Counted from the first letter of the stretch, positions 17,755 to 28,046 are shown. The stretch is DNA of 64,000 nucleotides from Lichenicoccus sp965213775 (GCA_965213775.1 CBDCAC010000004.1:744001-808000); one strand, 5' to 3'. Numbers and translations: made by a program. The notes: generated from the sequence alone by a model not told the origin.

Positions 17755-18420
17755 ATGCCGCCATCCCCGCTTCGGACCTTCGTAGCCCCAAGCCTGCTTG
17801 CAGCCGATTTCGCGTGCCTCGGCGACGAGATTGCTGCGATCGAGGCGACCGGCGCTGACTGGCTCCACCTCGACGTGATGGACGGGCATTTCGTACCCAA
17901 CATGACGTTCGGTGCGCCGGTGATCGCAAAGCTGCGCCCACACACGAAGCTGCCCTTCGACGTCCACCTGATGATCGCATCGGTCGACCCGTTCCTCGCC
18001 GATTTCGCCCGCGCAGGTGCCGACCACATCCTGGTGCATGCCGAAGCGGGGCCGCATCTGCATCGTTCGCTGCAGGCCATCGCGGATTTGGGCTGCAAGC
18101 CAGGTGTCGTGATCTGCCCTGCGACGCCGGCCGTGGCCATCTCGGAGGTGCTCGACCTCGTCGACATCGTACTGCTCATGACGGTCAATCCAGGCTTTGG
18201 CGGCCAGCGTTTCCTCAACAGCCAACTTGCCAAGATCGCGACCGTCCGCCGCATGATCGACGCCACGGGACGGATGATCCGCCTTGAGGTCGATGGCGGC
18301 ATTGATCTGGAGAGTTCGCCACGTGCGCGCGAGGCCGGCGCCGATACGCTGGTCGCAGGAAGTTCGGTGTTCGGTGCAGACAGCTACGGCGACGCCATAG
18401 TCGTGCTACGTGGTGCGTAA
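17755..18420 (+). CDS. rpe: ribulose-phosphate 3-epimerase
   Basis: 221-residue TIM barrel interconverting D-ribulose 5-phosphate and D-xylulose 5-phosphate. Signatures: LHLDVMDGHFVPN near residue 37 (metal His and catalytic Asp), DVHLMI at about 70, VNPGFGGQRF at about 142 (phosphate loop) and EVDGGI at about 176 (second catalytic Asp). An AGAAGG ribosome-binding site precedes the ATG. It sits at the left edge of the pentose island and would feed kinase product into the pentose phosphate pathway. It may be a cargo isozyme, with the housekeeping copy elsewhere. Confidence 0.95.
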   Translation: MPPSPLRTFVAPSLLAADFACLGDEIAAIEATGADWLHLDVMDGHFVPNMTFGAPVIAKLRPHTKLPFDVHLMIASVDPFLADFARAGADHILVHAEAGPHLHRSLQAIADLGCKPGVVICPATPAVAISEVLDLVDIVLLMTVNPGFGGQRFLNSQLAKIATVRRMIDATGRMIRLEVDGGIDLESSPRAREAGADTLVAGSSVFGADSYGDAIVVLRGA

Positions 18421-18726
18421 CCAAGACGAGAGGCCGACACAATTTTCGAGCTGCCCAGGGCACAAACTATGGAACCACCGGCTCAAGGCTGCCGTCCGCG
18501 AAGTGCCGAATCCCGAGGCTGGCCTCTCGCTTCGCCTTGATACCAGCAATGGCTTGGCATACTGAGTCATAGCAATACCCCACTCACGCATTTCGTTCGT
18601 CCTCTAACAACCTGATTGTCAGGGTGCTGATCTGGCAGCAGTATCCCCAGCGCCTTTATAAACCACTCCTGCAAGTAGCTTTTCTGAGTTACTGCTAAAC
18701 AACCAGAACTGTGATGGAAAGCAGCC
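18421..18726. other. intergenic region upstream of dld
   Basis: 306 bp of lower-GC sequence between rpe and the D-lactate dehydrogenase gene, with no supported gene. It should hold the dld promoter; GGAAAG at about 18717 is the likely ribosome-binding site. Confidence 0.4.
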
Positions 18727-20463
18727 ATGTACATCTCTCAGAGAGTTGGAGCGGTCAGCGTGCTCACCGAAAGCGACGGACTTCTGGAGGAGATCAGACG
18801 CATCGTGGGCCGACGCTACGTGCTCACGCGAGAGGCGGACATGCTTACTTATCGGCGCGGCTATCGTGCCGGTGAGGGGCTTGTGCTAGCTGTGGTGCGA
18901 CCAGGCACGCTCCTGGAGCTGTGGTACGCCGCAAAGCTTGTCGCGGAAAGCGGCTGCATCGTTATCATGCAGGCTGCCAATACCGGCTTGACCGGCGGCT
19001 CAACCCCAGATGGCGTCTACGATCGGCCGGTGGTGATCATCAGCTCCCTGCGTATCAACCGGTTCTGGTTGATTGAGGAAAATTGCCAGGCTGTCTGTTT
19101 ACCCGGGACGACTCTCGATCGCCTTGAGACGACCCTGAAGCGGCATGGCCGCGAACCACACTCGGTGATTGGCTCCTCCTGCCTTGGGGCCTCAGTCATC
19201 GGCGGGATCTGCAACAACTCTGGCGGGGCATTAGTGCAGCGTGGTCCCGCCTACACTGAGATGGCCTTGTTCGGCCAATTAGGAGCGGACGGGGTACTCC
19301 GTCTAGTGAACCACCTTGGGATCCGGCTGGGCGACAAGCCGGAGGAAATCTTACGTAAACTAGAAGCGGGCGACTTCACCAAATCCGATGTGCTTGCCAA
19401 GGCAGGACGCGGGCATGATGACCGTTATGCCGCCCACGTACGCGATATCGAAAGTGATGAACCGGCGCGCTACAATGCCGATCCAAGCCGGCTGTTCGAG
19501 ACATCGGGCTGTGCCGGACATCTCGTCGTGTTTGCGGTGCGAGTGGATACCTTCCCGATCGAGCCGGACCCGACCGTGTTCTACATCGGCACCAACGACC
19601 CAGACACTTTGGAGACACTACGGCGGCGCATCCTCAGCGAGCTTTCCGGACTACCAATCGCCGGCGAGTACATGCATCGCGACGCCTTCGATATCGCTGA
19701 TCGTTATGGCAAAGATACGGTGCTCGCGGTGGAGTGGCTCGGCACCGCACGGCTACCCGGGCTATTTGCGTGGAAAACCCGAGTAGATCGCCTCGCACGG
19801 CGCTTGCCGCTAGTCTCAAACGCTTTATCGGATCTGCTCCTGCAGTGGGCGGCAACCCTGTTTCCCGATCATTTGCCTCCGCGACTACGCAGCTTTCGCG
19901 ACCGATTCGAGCATTATCTTATGCTCAAAGTGGGAGGAGTATTAGCTGAGGAGACCGAGCGCCTTATAACATCCGCTTTCGCAGCCGGGACAGGCGAATA
20001 CTTCCGATGCACTTCGGTTGAAGGGTCCAAAGCATTCTTGAACCGTTTCGCCTGCGCCGGAGCAGCAGTGCGCTACCGAGCAGTCCATTCGGACAGCGTC
20101 GAAGACATCGTTGCACTCGACATCGCTCTACGCAGAAATGACCGCGATTGGTTTGAGCGGCTTCCTTCGGTGCTCGCTGCGCCCTGTCTCCACAGGCTCT
20201 ACTATGGCCATTTCCTATGCCATGTGATGCATCAAGACTATATAGTGCGAAAAGGCACGGACTGCTATGCTCTGGAAGAGCAGATGTTAGAGGAGCTGGA
20301 CCGTCGTGGTGCACGATATCCGGCCGAGCACAACGTAGGCATATTGTATCGGGCAGCACCTACGCAGCAGGCGCATTTTGCAGCGATCGATCCATGCAAC
20401 TGTCTGAACCCTGGAACTGGAAAAATGCCAAAGACGAGGCGCTGCGACCCAGTAGCAGCATGA
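18727..20463 (+). CDS. dld: quinone-dependent D-lactate dehydrogenase
   Basis: 578 residues, close to Escherichia coli Dld (571). The N-terminal PCMH-type FAD domain has QAANTGLTGGSTPDG at about 79-93. The middle and C-terminal parts match the membrane-associated Dld domain (HRDAFDIADRYGKDT; AEHNVGILYRA). It oxidises D-lactate to pyruvate and passes electrons to quinone at the inner membrane. Gene composition is less GC-rich than the flanking chromosome-like regions. It converges with the ABC importer operon, with a hairpin terminator between. Confidence 0.9.
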   Translation: MYISQRVGAVSVLTESDGLLEEIRRIVGRRYVLTREADMLTYRRGYRAGEGLVLAVVRPGTLLELWYAAKLVAESGCIVIMQAANTGLTGGSTPDGVYDRPVVIISSLRINRFWLIEENCQAVCLPGTTLDRLETTLKRHGREPHSVIGSSCLGASVIGGICNNSGGALVQRGPAYTEMALFGQLGADGVLRLVNHLGIRLGDKPEEILRKLEAGDFTKSDVLAKAGRGHDDRYAAHVRDIESDEPARYNADPSRLFETSGCAGHLVVFAVRVDTFPIEPDPTVFYIGTNDPDTLETLRRRILSELSGLPIAGEYMHRDAFDIADRYGKDTVLAVEWLGTARLPGLFAWKTRVDRLARRLPLVSNALSDLLLQWAATLFPDHLPPRLRSFRDRFEHYLMLKVGGVLAEETERLITSAFAAGTGEYFRCTSVEGSKAFLNRFACAGAAVRYRAVHSDSVEDIVALDIALRRNDRDWFERLPSVLAAPCLHRLYYGHFLCHVMHQDYIVRKGTDCYALEEQMLEELDRRGARYPAEHNVGILYRAAPTQQAHFAAIDPCNCLNPGTGKMPKTRRCDPVAA

Positions 20464-20610
20464 TGCTACGGGTCGAACTCATTTGGTTTCCGCTCGAGAT
20501 ACACCCTGCGCCCAGTAAGCGCCGCGAACGTTCTAGATCAGATCGAAAGAAGGGTAAGCTTCCGACACCGTTCGTAATGACACAGGCCCTTGTAGATAAT
20601 ACGGGACTGC

Positions 20611-20631
20611 TGGGGGCACGAAGAGCCCCCA
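20611..20631. terminator. hairpin between convergent genes
   Basis: TGGGGGC and GCCCCCA arms of 7 bp enclose a 7-base loop, between the end of dld (plus) and the end of the binding-protein gene (minus). The following T-tract is short (CTTTT, 12 bases later), so it is a probable rather than perfect bidirectional terminator. Confidence 0.6.
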
Positions 20632-20654
20632 AGCATACTCTTTTGGGTTCTACC

Positions 20655-21758
20655 TTAGAAGTCGTAGTTACCGATATTCTCCTTCGTGAACACGAGAGGC
20701 GAGCCGAGAAGTATTTGGCTACCGACCACCGACAGTTCGCCTAGTCTTCCCGCTTTGACGGCTTTCAAACCCGCCTTAAGCGTCCCGTCAGCCAGCGCGC
20801 GCATAACATATATGGAGGCATAGCCTAGATCGACCGGGTTCCAGAGAATGACAGCCTGGACGCAACCCTTGCTGACATAAGGCTTCATGGCATTCGGTGT
20901 GGCAAGGCCCACCACAGCAATCTTGCCGCACTGGTTGGCTTGGCTCACAGCCTCTGCAGAGGCTGGGGTCGCGACCGTGGTCATCCCGATGATGCCCTTA
21001 AGATCGGAGCCATACTTGTTGATGAGCGTTGTGGCTTGGTTAAAAGAAACTATATTGTCTTCCTGCGCCTCTACCGTTTCGAGCCACTTCAAGCCGGGAT
21101 GACACTTCTGAGCGTAGGCGGACATTTCCGCAATCCAGCGCGCCTGGTTAGGTGTCGTAAAGGTTGAAGTTTCTATAGCGAATGAGGCCTTTTCCCCCGT
21201 CTCCTTTGCGAGGGTATCGATCATCGTCTTGGCAACGCTCTCGGACTGCGCTTGGTTGACAAACCACTGACGTGCGTCAGGTTGCGCGTCGGCATCGTAG
21301 CCTACTACTTGAATACCTTTACCGAGCGCCTTTTTGAGAACGGGGGAAATGGCTTCCGGATCATTAGCGGCGAAAAGGATACCATCCACTCCGCTGGTGA
21401 TGTAGTTGTCCAGAACAGTGATCTGCTCGTCAATATCGGCTTTAGTGGGCCCGTCGGTCTTAACCTTTACGTTGCCGAGTTCCTTGGCTGCCTCGGCCAT
21501 GCCCTTAGAGCTCGCAGCGTAATAGCTCACGCCTATCAGCTTAGGTACATCGATGATATTGATTTCCCGTCCCTTGCGGTCGGGTGCATTTACGACAGAA
21601 GCCCCATTGTAGGGTTTCGCTTCACTTCCACCATGGGTGCTGTCGCACGCGAGTGGGTGGGTTGGCAACTCGTCGGCCCCCGTCCAGACTGGGGCCGCAA
21701 ACCCCGGTCTTACAGTAGCCAACACGATACTAAAGGCCAGGCAGAGACGTATTTTCAT
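20655..21758 (-). CDS. CUT2-type ABC sugar-binding protein
   Basis: 367-residue periplasmic binding protein of the ribose/autoinducer-2 (type 1) fold. It has a signal peptide (MKIRLCLAFSIVLATVRPGFA, cleavage near residue 21-22) and the binding-protein phrases IGVSYYAASSKGMAEAAKEL and GVDGILFAANDPEAISPVL (each under 20 residues). A strong GGGAGGAAACAA ribosome-binding site precedes ATG 21758, fitting the high level needed for a binding protein. It is the last gene of the operon kinase-aldolase-ATPase-permeases, 55 bp after the second permease. The expected ligand is a pentose or related sugar. Confidence 0.92.
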   Translation of the reverse strand: MKIRLCLAFSIVLATVRPGFAAPVWTGADELPTHPLACDSTHGGSEAKPYNGASVVNAPDRKGREINIIDVPKLIGVSYYAASSKGMAEAAKELGNVKVKTDGPTKADIDEQITVLDNYITSGVDGILFAANDPEAISPVLKKALGKGIQVVGYDADAQPDARQWFVNQAQSESVAKTMIDTLAKETGEKASFAIETSTFTTPNQARWIAEMSAYAQKCHPGLKWLETVEAQEDNIVSFNQATTLINKYGSDLKGIIGMTTVATPASAEAVSQANQCGKIAVVGLATPNAMKPYVSKGCVQAVILWNPVDLGYASIYVMRALADGTLKAGLKAVKAGRLGELSVVGSQILLGSPLVFTKENIGNYDF

Positions 21759-21813
21759 TTGTTTCCTCCCAAGAACACACGGACACTTTGACCTGCTGTG
21801 GCGGCTCGATCTG

Positions 21814-22794
21814 CTAATTGTTGCGATGGAACATGTTAGCGACTAGCACCGCCCCGATCAAAAGGAAGCCAATCATGACAATTGAGCCGTCGGACTTTAC
21901 TCCGGCTAGCGACAATCCACTGCTGAGCGTCTGCATGAGCAAGAGACCTAGCAAGGTGCCGAGAACTGTTCCGCGGCCACCAAAGATACTGGTGCCCCCT
22001 AGCACTACCGCTGTTATAGCCGTGAGTTCATAACCCGATCCCATGTCAGATCGGGTTGTCGAAACACGAGACACGAGTATTATTCCCGCAAGTCCAGCTG
22101 CGAAGCCAGAGACGCCGTAAGCAGCAAGTGTCGCCCCGTCTACTCTGAGCCCAGAGAAGCGTGCCGCCACCGCGTTTGAGCCGATCGCGTAAAGCGTACG
22201 GCCGTAGACCGTGACGCCGAGCGCAAAGGCAGCTCCTAGCACCGCGAGGCCGAAGATCCAGAGTTGCGTTGGCACACCAACAACCTCGCCCTGGCCGAGG
22301 ATGGCGAACCAGTCCGGGTAGCCGCGTATCGAGCGTGCTTCGCTCACACCTTCAGCGATGCCGCGATATAGGGCAAGAGTGGCGAGGGTGGCAATAAGCG
22401 GCGGCACACGGAAGCGGGTGATAATAAACCCGTTGAACAATCCTGCTGCTGTGCCGACTGCCAACGCGGCCACGATGGCCAGCGGTAGCGGCAGGCCAAT
22501 ATTCTTCCAAAACACGCCCAGGCAAATTGCCGTCATGCCGACGATTGAGCCTACCGAAAGGTCGATGCCGCCCGTTATGATTACGAAGGTCATGGCCACG
22601 CTGATAAGACCCAGTTCCGTCATCAGACGGCCCTGGTTCAGCAGGTTGCTGAGCGTGAAGAACCGCTCAGATTGGCTTGAGAGAACCACGAGCGCCACAG
22701 CAAGAAGGACTGCTAGTAGCGTCTCATGGCGGACCAGGTACCGCCAGCTGGCGGTACCGTAGGTTGCGACTGGCGCGCGCGGCGAAGCCATCAC
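21814..22794 (-). CDS. CUT2 ABC transporter permease
   Basis: 326-residue inner-membrane permease with 8-10 predicted helices, of the BPD_transp_2/RbsC type. The central TGGIDLSVGSIVG motif (about 79-91) is the family marker. It overlaps the preceding permease gene by 4 bp. It forms a heterodimeric channel with that permease and is driven by the RbsA-type ATPase. Confidence 0.92.
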   Translation of the reverse strand: MMASPRAPVATYGTASWRYLVRHETLLAVLLAVALVVLSSQSERFFTLSNLLNQGRLMTELGLISVAMTFVIITGGIDLSVGSIVGMTAICLGVFWKNIGLPLPLAIVAALAVGTAAGLFNGFIITRFRVPPLIATLATLALYRGIAEGVSEARSIRGYPDWFAILGQGEVVGVPTQLWIFGLAVLGAAFALGVTVYGRTLYAIGSNAVAARFSGLRVDGATLAAYGVSGFAAGLAGIILVSRVSTTRSDMGSGYELTAITAVVLGGTSIFGGRGTVLGTLLGLLLMQTLSSGLSLAGVKSDGSIVMIGFLLIGAVLVANMFHRNN

Positions 22795-23774
22795 CGAAAG
22801 CGCCTCCGCCGCGCCATGTCAGCAAGCACGGTGACGAGGATCAGCGATCCAACCACAGCGCCGCGCCAGTAGGGCGAGATCCCGACAAAGACAAAGGCTG
22901 ACGCAATCGTGCCGAACAACATGGCGGCGAGCGTCGAGCCGATCACCGTGCCAACACCACCCAGAATGGATACGCCGCCAATAACCGCAGCCGTAATGAC
23001 AGTAAGCTCCAGGTTAGGCGGCACCGTCGACTGGATGACCTGGAGCTGGGTGCCAAACAATATCGCAGCGATGCCGGCGAAGAGCCCGTTGACAGCAAAA
23101 GCCATTACAGTGAGGTGTTCAACCGAAAGGCCCGTGGCTCGTGCCGCCTCCTTGTTCCCGCCCACTGCGTAGAAGGCTCGACCAAGCGGGGCAACGGCCA
23201 TAAACACAGCCATGACAACTGTCAATCCTACCATAAGGACGATTGGCACGGGCACGCCTGCAAGCCTTTCCTGTGCAAGAAGGAAAGTCTGCGGTAGTCC
23301 AGATATCCAAGCCCCCCCAGTAGCTGCAATGAGGCCGCCTCGTAGGATCGACAGCGCTCCAAGCGTCACCACGATCGATGGCATCTTTGCATAGGCTACC
23401 AGTACGCCGATCAACGTGTCGCCGACGATACCTAAAAGGACCGGCAGACCCCAGGCAACCTCGACTGGATAGTGATGGGTAGCAAGAGTGCCCGCGACCG
23501 TGGCGAGCACGCCGATCAGAGCACCAATGGAGACGTCGATGTGACCGGTGATGATGACCACCGCCATGCCGATGGCTGCGACCGCAATATAGCTGTTGCC
23601 TGAGAAGATGCTAAGGAGGTTGTAGTGCGTGATGAAACGCGGATTGAAGATGCCGACCCCTATGAGCAGTGTCAGCAATGCCATCAGGATTACGATTTCC
23701 TGTCCGTATCCCCGTGTAAGACGGTTGGCTAAAGAGCGCGAGCCAGAGCTACGGCGCATTGTGATAGCTGTCAT
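22791..23774 (-). CDS. CUT2 ABC transporter permease
   Basis: 327-residue RbsC-type permease. The marker is present as TGHIDVSIGALIG (about 77-89), as in the LsrC/RbsC families. It overlaps the ATPase gene upstream and the second permease downstream by 4 bp each, so the three membrane-complex genes are translationally coupled. Confidence 0.92.
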   Translation of the reverse strand: MTAITMRRSSGSRSLANRLTRGYGQEIVILMALLTLLIGVGIFNPRFITHYNLLSIFSGNSYIAVAAIGMAVVIITGHIDVSIGALIGVLATVAGTLATHHYPVEVAWGLPVLLGIVGDTLIGVLVAYAKMPSIVVTLGALSILRGGLIAATGGAWISGLPQTFLLAQERLAGVPVPIVLMVGLTVVMAVFMAVAPLGRAFYAVGGNKEAARATGLSVEHLTVMAFAVNGLFAGIAAILFGTQLQVIQSTVPPNLELTVITAAVIGGVSILGGVGTVIGSTLAAMLFGTIASAFVFVGISPYWRGAVVGSLILVTVLADMARRRRFR

Positions 23775-25318
23775 GCTAGGGCCTTAGCGGCATCGGCTTC
23801 GCTCGGCACGGTCGTCATCGCAGCCCCGACTGCCTCTGGGGTCGCTTCAGCACGTGGAAACTCTGCCACGATGCGGCCGGCATTCATAACCAGCACGCGG
23901 TCGCTCATGCCTAATACTTCGGGCAACTCACTTGAGATCATCAGGATAGCAAGGCCGCTTGCCGCGAGCCGACCCATGAGCGCATGGATTTCGGACTTGG
24001 CACCGACGTCGATGCCGCGCGTCGGCTCGTCCATGATCAGAACCCGCGGCTCGGCTGCAAGCCACTTCCCCAACACCACCTTCTGCTGGTTTCCACCTGA
24101 TAGCTGGTGCACGGGCTGCCCTGGTCCGCGCGTGCGAACGCCGAACCTTTTAATGTCCCTAACACTCATGAGGCGCTCCCGCCTGTAGTTTACGATGAAG
24201 ACCAATGCTATGCGGTCAAGCACGGCCATTGATCCGTTCTCGGCGACTGTCATTGCTCGAACAAGACCCTGCAGCCCCCGATCCTCGGGCACATAACCGA
24301 TGCCAAGGTCTCGCGCTTGCCTAGGGTCACGAACCGCAACCGCATGACCATCAAGCCGGATTTCTCCCGAGACAGCGGGCGTGACGCCAAATACCGTAAG
24401 TGCCAGCTCAGTCCGTCCGGACCCGACGAGGCCAGCGATTCCGACTATCTCACCCGACCGCACCGTTAAAGTTATGTCTCGGACTTTTGACCCACAATTC
24501 ACGCCGCTTAGCTCCAAGACCGGAGCCCCGATCGGCACCTCGATCTTGGGAAACAGGTGAGCGATCTCGCGCCCCACCATCATCGTGACAAGGGCCGCCT
24601 CCGAAGTCTTCTTGATTTCATGCGTGCCAATCAACGCACCGTCTCGGAGCACGCTCACGCGGTCGGCGAGCGTAAGGATCTCCGGCATGCGGTGGCTAAC
24701 ATAGATAATGGCCACACCGCGGGCTCGGAGCTTGCTGACTATCTCCATGAGACGCGAGACGTCCGCCTCGGCCAGAGCGGCTGTTGGCTCATCCATAATA
24801 AGAAGCCTAGCATCGCTTGAGAGCGCCTTCGCAATCTCAACTCGCTGCCGATCAGCAATCGATAAAGCGCCGACATTGGCGTCGATATCGAGGTCGGGAC
24901 AGTCTAGATCGTCCAATATCTTTCGAGTTTGGATACGGACGTGTGTCCAGTCGATACCTCCCCACCAGCGCCGCGGCGCATGTCCTAGATAGACATTCTC
25001 GGCAACGGTAAGTTCGGGGAAGAGTAGCAACTCCTGATGTACAACAGAGATGCCCAATCGTCGGGCATCCCGCGGCGAAGTCAGCGACACCACCTCGCCA
25101 GAAATAATGATTTCTCCGGCATCAGGGCGATGCAGACCGGAGACCGTCTTGATGAATGTAGACTTGCCAGCGCCATTCTCGCCCATGAGGGCGTGGACTT
25201 CCCCGGGTAGCACGTCAAGATTTATGCCTTTTAGGACTTTGATACCTGCAAAGCTCTTCGAGAGACTCCTGACGACCAGAACGGGTCCAGGCTTAACCGG
25301 AGCCGTCACAGTGCACAT
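23771..25318 (-). CDS. CUT2 sugar ABC transporter ATPase, two nucleotide-binding domains
   Basis: About 515 residues from ATG 25318; longer in-frame starts exist up to 25447 but add no conserved sequence. The first domain has an intact Walker A (GENGAGKST), an ABC signature in the form LSIADRQRVEIAKAL and Walker B LLIMDEPTAAL. The second has a degenerate Walker A (GLVGSGRTELA), signature LSGGNQQKVVLGKWL and Walker B VLIMDEPTRGID. This is the usual RbsA/MglA/LsrA arrangement, with one catalytic and one modified site. It energises the two permeases encoded next. Confidence 0.93.
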   Translation of the reverse strand: MCTVTAPVKPGPVLVVRSLSKSFAGIKVLKGINLDVLPGEVHALMGENGAGKSTFIKTVSGLHRPDAGEIIISGEVVSLTSPRDARRLGISVVHQELLLFPELTVAENVYLGHAPRRWWGGIDWTHVRIQTRKILDDLDCPDLDIDANVGALSIADRQRVEIAKALSSDARLLIMDEPTAALAEADVSRLMEIVSKLRARGVAIIYVSHRMPEILTLADRVSVLRDGALIGTHEIKKTSEAALVTMMVGREIAHLFPKIEVPIGAPVLELSGVNCGSKVRDITLTVRSGEIVGIAGLVGSGRTELALTVFGVTPAVSGEIRLDGHAVAVRDPRQARDLGIGYVPEDRGLQGLVRAMTVAENGSMAVLDRIALVFIVNYRRERLMSVRDIKRFGVRTRGPGQPVHQLSGGNQQKVVLGKWLAAEPRVLIMDEPTRGIDVGAKSEIHALMGRLAASGLAILMISSELPEVLGMSDRVLVMNAGRIVAEFPRAEATPEAVGAAMTTVPSEADAAKALA

Positions 25319-25551
25319 CGTTCGCAAGCGTTGCTCCGACACTCGCAACGTTTTCGATGTGATCGTTCCATTTTGACTGTTCCCACGGCTGATCCTCAAC
25401 TCTGCTCTCTCGACAGAAGGAAGTTTCATGCAGAGGCTTGAGATCAAGCAAGTATCTCTACGAGCCGTACTTGAGTGTGATTGCCTGCTGAGCGTGAGTG
25501 AAAGGCAACTTAGCTAACGAGAGAGTCCGGAAACGAGGCCAGGCAAAGTTA

Positions 25552-26367
25552 TCATGTTCCGTGAACAGCTTTGACAATATCACGTACAGTCCCGGTAACG
25601 TCGGGAACCTGCCAAGCATTCCTGCCAATCACGACCCCTCTGACTCCAAGGCGAACCGCACGCTCTATTGCCGACAGAAGAGACTTGTTGTCCTCGGTCT
25701 TCGGTCCGCCCCTCAGCAATATGGGGACTGTCGTGCAATCCAGGAGACGGCGTATGCCGTCATCGCTCTGTGGGTAATCCACCTTTAGGAGGTCGGCCCC
25801 GAGTTCCTCGGCCATTCTCGCCACACGCACAACCGCATCGGGATCACTATCGCTCTCACTGGAGCCCCCTAGAACAAGAGGCTCGACAATGAATGGCATG
25901 GCAACCCGCCGTGCCTCAACCAGGGACTGTGAGATCCGAACGAGGTTGTCCCGCTCCTCAGAAGGATCGTCCGACAGGTCGAGGTAGTTCATCACGACAG
26001 CGTCAGCAGCAGCAGCTACGGCAACATCGAGAGTTGCAAGCTCGCCGGAGCAGGTCCGGCTACGCTTGGGAACCCGATAGGCGCTCGTGATGTCGAGACG
26101 TAACACGAGAGCCAGCTCGGGATGTTCGAGTAAGACAGCTGAAATCGCGCGTGCACCGCCGGGTCCGACTTGCAGAGCATCAACACCAGCTTCCGCGCAA
26201 GCTCTGGCGGCGTGCTCCAGCCTGGTGAGCCCAGGCACCGGGCCGGAAAAGATACCATGGTCCATCGCTATGACAACGGCGTTCCTGCTCTGCTGGTTGA
26301 ACAAGCGCGCAAGGCGGCGGTAAAAACCGAGGGTAGCAACGGGCATACCAAGCGGGGCAGACGGCAT
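25552..26367 (-). CDS. class I aldolase, DeoC/LacD/LsrF-type
   Basis: About 271-residue TIM-barrel aldolase. VIAMDHGIFSGP near the N terminus is the phosphate/substrate loop typical of LsrF and archaeal-type fructose-bisphosphate aldolases. LLKVDYP in the sixth strand carries the probable Schiff-base Lys, and LLRGGP plus GVVIGRN form the C-terminal phosphate site. Start ATG 26367 is preferred; an upstream ATG at 26421 adds 18 unconserved residues. It lies between the kinase and the transporter genes, so it probably cleaves the phosphorylated sugar into two- and three-carbon pieces. The substrate is not proven. Confidence 0.85.
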   Translation of the reverse strand: MPSAPLGMPVATLGFYRRLARLFNQQSRNAVVIAMDHGIFSGPVPGLTRLEHAARACAEAGVDALQVGPGGARAISAVLLEHPELALVLRLDITSAYRVPKRSRTCSGELATLDVAVAAAADAVVMNYLDLSDDPSEERDNLVRISQSLVEARRVAMPFIVEPLVLGGSSESDSDPDAVVRVARMAEELGADLLKVDYPQSDDGIRRLLDCTTVPILLRGGPKTEDNKSLLSAIERAVRLGVRGVVIGRNAWQVPDVTGTVRDIVKAVHGT

Positions 26368-26534
26368 TGAAATCTCCAACCTGTTACTACAAGTCTGACT
26401 GCGGTAGTTGGTTCCTGTCAAGGCAGCGGCAATGTCGATCCGATCCCCGGGTGTCGCCGCTGCACAGATAGAGGTAGGGTAAGCGCTGCTAGCATTGGCT
26501 TGAAGATACGAAGACCGCGCACCCCGCCGCTTTT

Positions 26535-28046
26535 TTAACTTCCTGCGACTAGGTGAGAGAGCGCCGCATTCAGTTCGCTACGCCTTTTGTACGCCTGGTT
26601 CAGCGGTTCCACTGCATTAGGATCAAACGTAGTAGAACTCTTGATCCGCGTCATTGCTGCAACTGCACTGTCTATATCTCGATGTAGACCAATGGAAACT
26701 GAAGCACAAAGAGCGGCTCCCAGCGCACCTGGCTCGTCAGACTCGCAGACTTCCACGTTGGTCTGGAGGCAGTCAGCGAAGACCTGTCGCCAGGCTTGGC
26801 TGCGGGCAACACCGCCAGAGAGACGAACGGAGGCTGGCCATGTCTCCTCCCTGAGAAGACGCTCAAGGTGAACACGATGCTCGAAAGCGACCCCCTCCAT
26901 TACGCTTCGGTCGATGTGGGCCGATCGGTGGTGACTATCGAGACCAAAGAACGTGCCTTTGGCATGAGACGTGTCACGAGAGCCAAAGATATAGGGTAAA
27001 AAGAGAACTCCATCGGCGCCAGGAGAGGTCGTCATCGCTGACTTAGCCGTTCTATCGAGCAACTCCGAGAACGAGGTCTCCGTTCCAGAGTTCTTGAGCG
27101 CGGACACATACCAGTCGAAGTTTCCGGCAGAAGAAGGGCTGGCCTCGACTTTGAGGTAGGATCCACTCCCTATGAATCGGCCTACCATGAACAGATCATC
27201 ACGCTCTACGGGGTGAGCGGTGACGGTCTGGTTGATGCTCCAAGTTCCCGCAACGACCGATACCGAACCGTCCGCTACGACGCCTGATCCAAGCGCACAC
27301 GCTACCATGTCGATCACACCAGCAGCTACGGGTGTGCCTTCAAGCAGGCCCGTTTCCCCCGCCGCTCGCTTTGTCACATAACCGCCTATCTCCGTCCCAT
27401 TAAGCATATGAGGAAACAGGCGGCGCGATGCCTTGATTTCGAAGGCTTCAAACAAGTCATCGTCCAAGACACCTGTTCTTAGATCGACAAGGTTCGTGGT
27501 CGACATGTCGGTAAGTTCAACAGCTGCGCTTCCCGTCAAGCGGAAACGCACGAAGTCTTTTGACATTAGAGCGTAAGACACTCTTTCCAAGACATGCGGT
27601 TCATGTTCGGAGAGCCAGTGTAGAAGAACCTCAGGCTGGCCGGGCCAGATACTTTGAAGGGTCTTGCGGCGGATGTCGGTGGCGCGCCCGGATTTGTGCA
27701 GCCATGCAACGCGACTTGCTGCCCTGGAGTCTGTGGAGTTGATCGCAGGCCGAACGCTATTTCCGTCATGACCGACCAAGTAGAGCCCGTTACCGTGGCC
27801 CGTCACTCCCACCGCTGCAACATGAGATCCTGAGGCGCCACAGCGCTCCAAGACTTGGCGTATGGCATCGGCAGTCTCGAGCCAAAGCTTGTCGGCGTCT
27901 CGCTCTGTATGACCTAGCGCTGGTAAACTAGAGTCCACTTTCCGCCCCACTGTCCCCAGTTGCGATCCTTCAGACGTGAATAGTCCTACTTTTGTCCCTG
28001 TTCCCCCAACGTCGATACCGAGCAACAGGCTTGCAGCATCGGCCAA
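26535..28046 (-). CDS. FGGY-family sugar kinase, L-xylulokinase (LyxK)-like
   Basis: 503 residues. The N-terminal phosphate-1 motif is LLGIDVGGTGTKVGLF, the DTDR-like region is NSTDSRAASR, the adenosine loop is LSGGVARSQAW, and the C-terminal block is GALGAALCASV. Overall it resembles LyxK more than xylulokinase XylB (shared LW...HGNGLYL, TLQSIWPGQP, WLSEHEP and SPSSAGNFDW segments). It should phosphorylate a ketopentose such as xylulose. It is the first gene of the minus-strand operon, 167 bp before the aldolase, and is divergent from the GlpD-like gene. Confidence 0.88.
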   Translation of the reverse strand: MADAASLLLGIDVGGTGTKVGLFTSEGSQLGTVGRKVDSSLPALGHTERDADKLWLETADAIRQVLERCGASGSHVAAVGVTGHGNGLYLVGHDGNSVRPAINSTDSRAASRVAWLHKSGRATDIRRKTLQSIWPGQPEVLLHWLSEHEPHVLERVSYALMSKDFVRFRLTGSAAVELTDMSTTNLVDLRTGVLDDDLFEAFEIKASRRLFPHMLNGTEIGGYVTKRAAGETGLLEGTPVAAGVIDMVACALGSGVVADGSVSVVAGTWSINQTVTAHPVERDDLFMVGRFIGSGSYLKVEASPSSAGNFDWYVSALKNSGTETSFSELLDRTAKSAMTTSPGADGVLFLPYIFGSRDTSHAKGTFFGLDSHHRSAHIDRSVMEGVAFEHRVHLERLLREETWPASVRLSGGVARSQAWRQVFADCLQTNVEVCESDEPGALGAALCASVSIGLHRDIDSAVAAMTRIKSSTTFDPNAVEPLNQAYKRRSELNAALSHLVAGS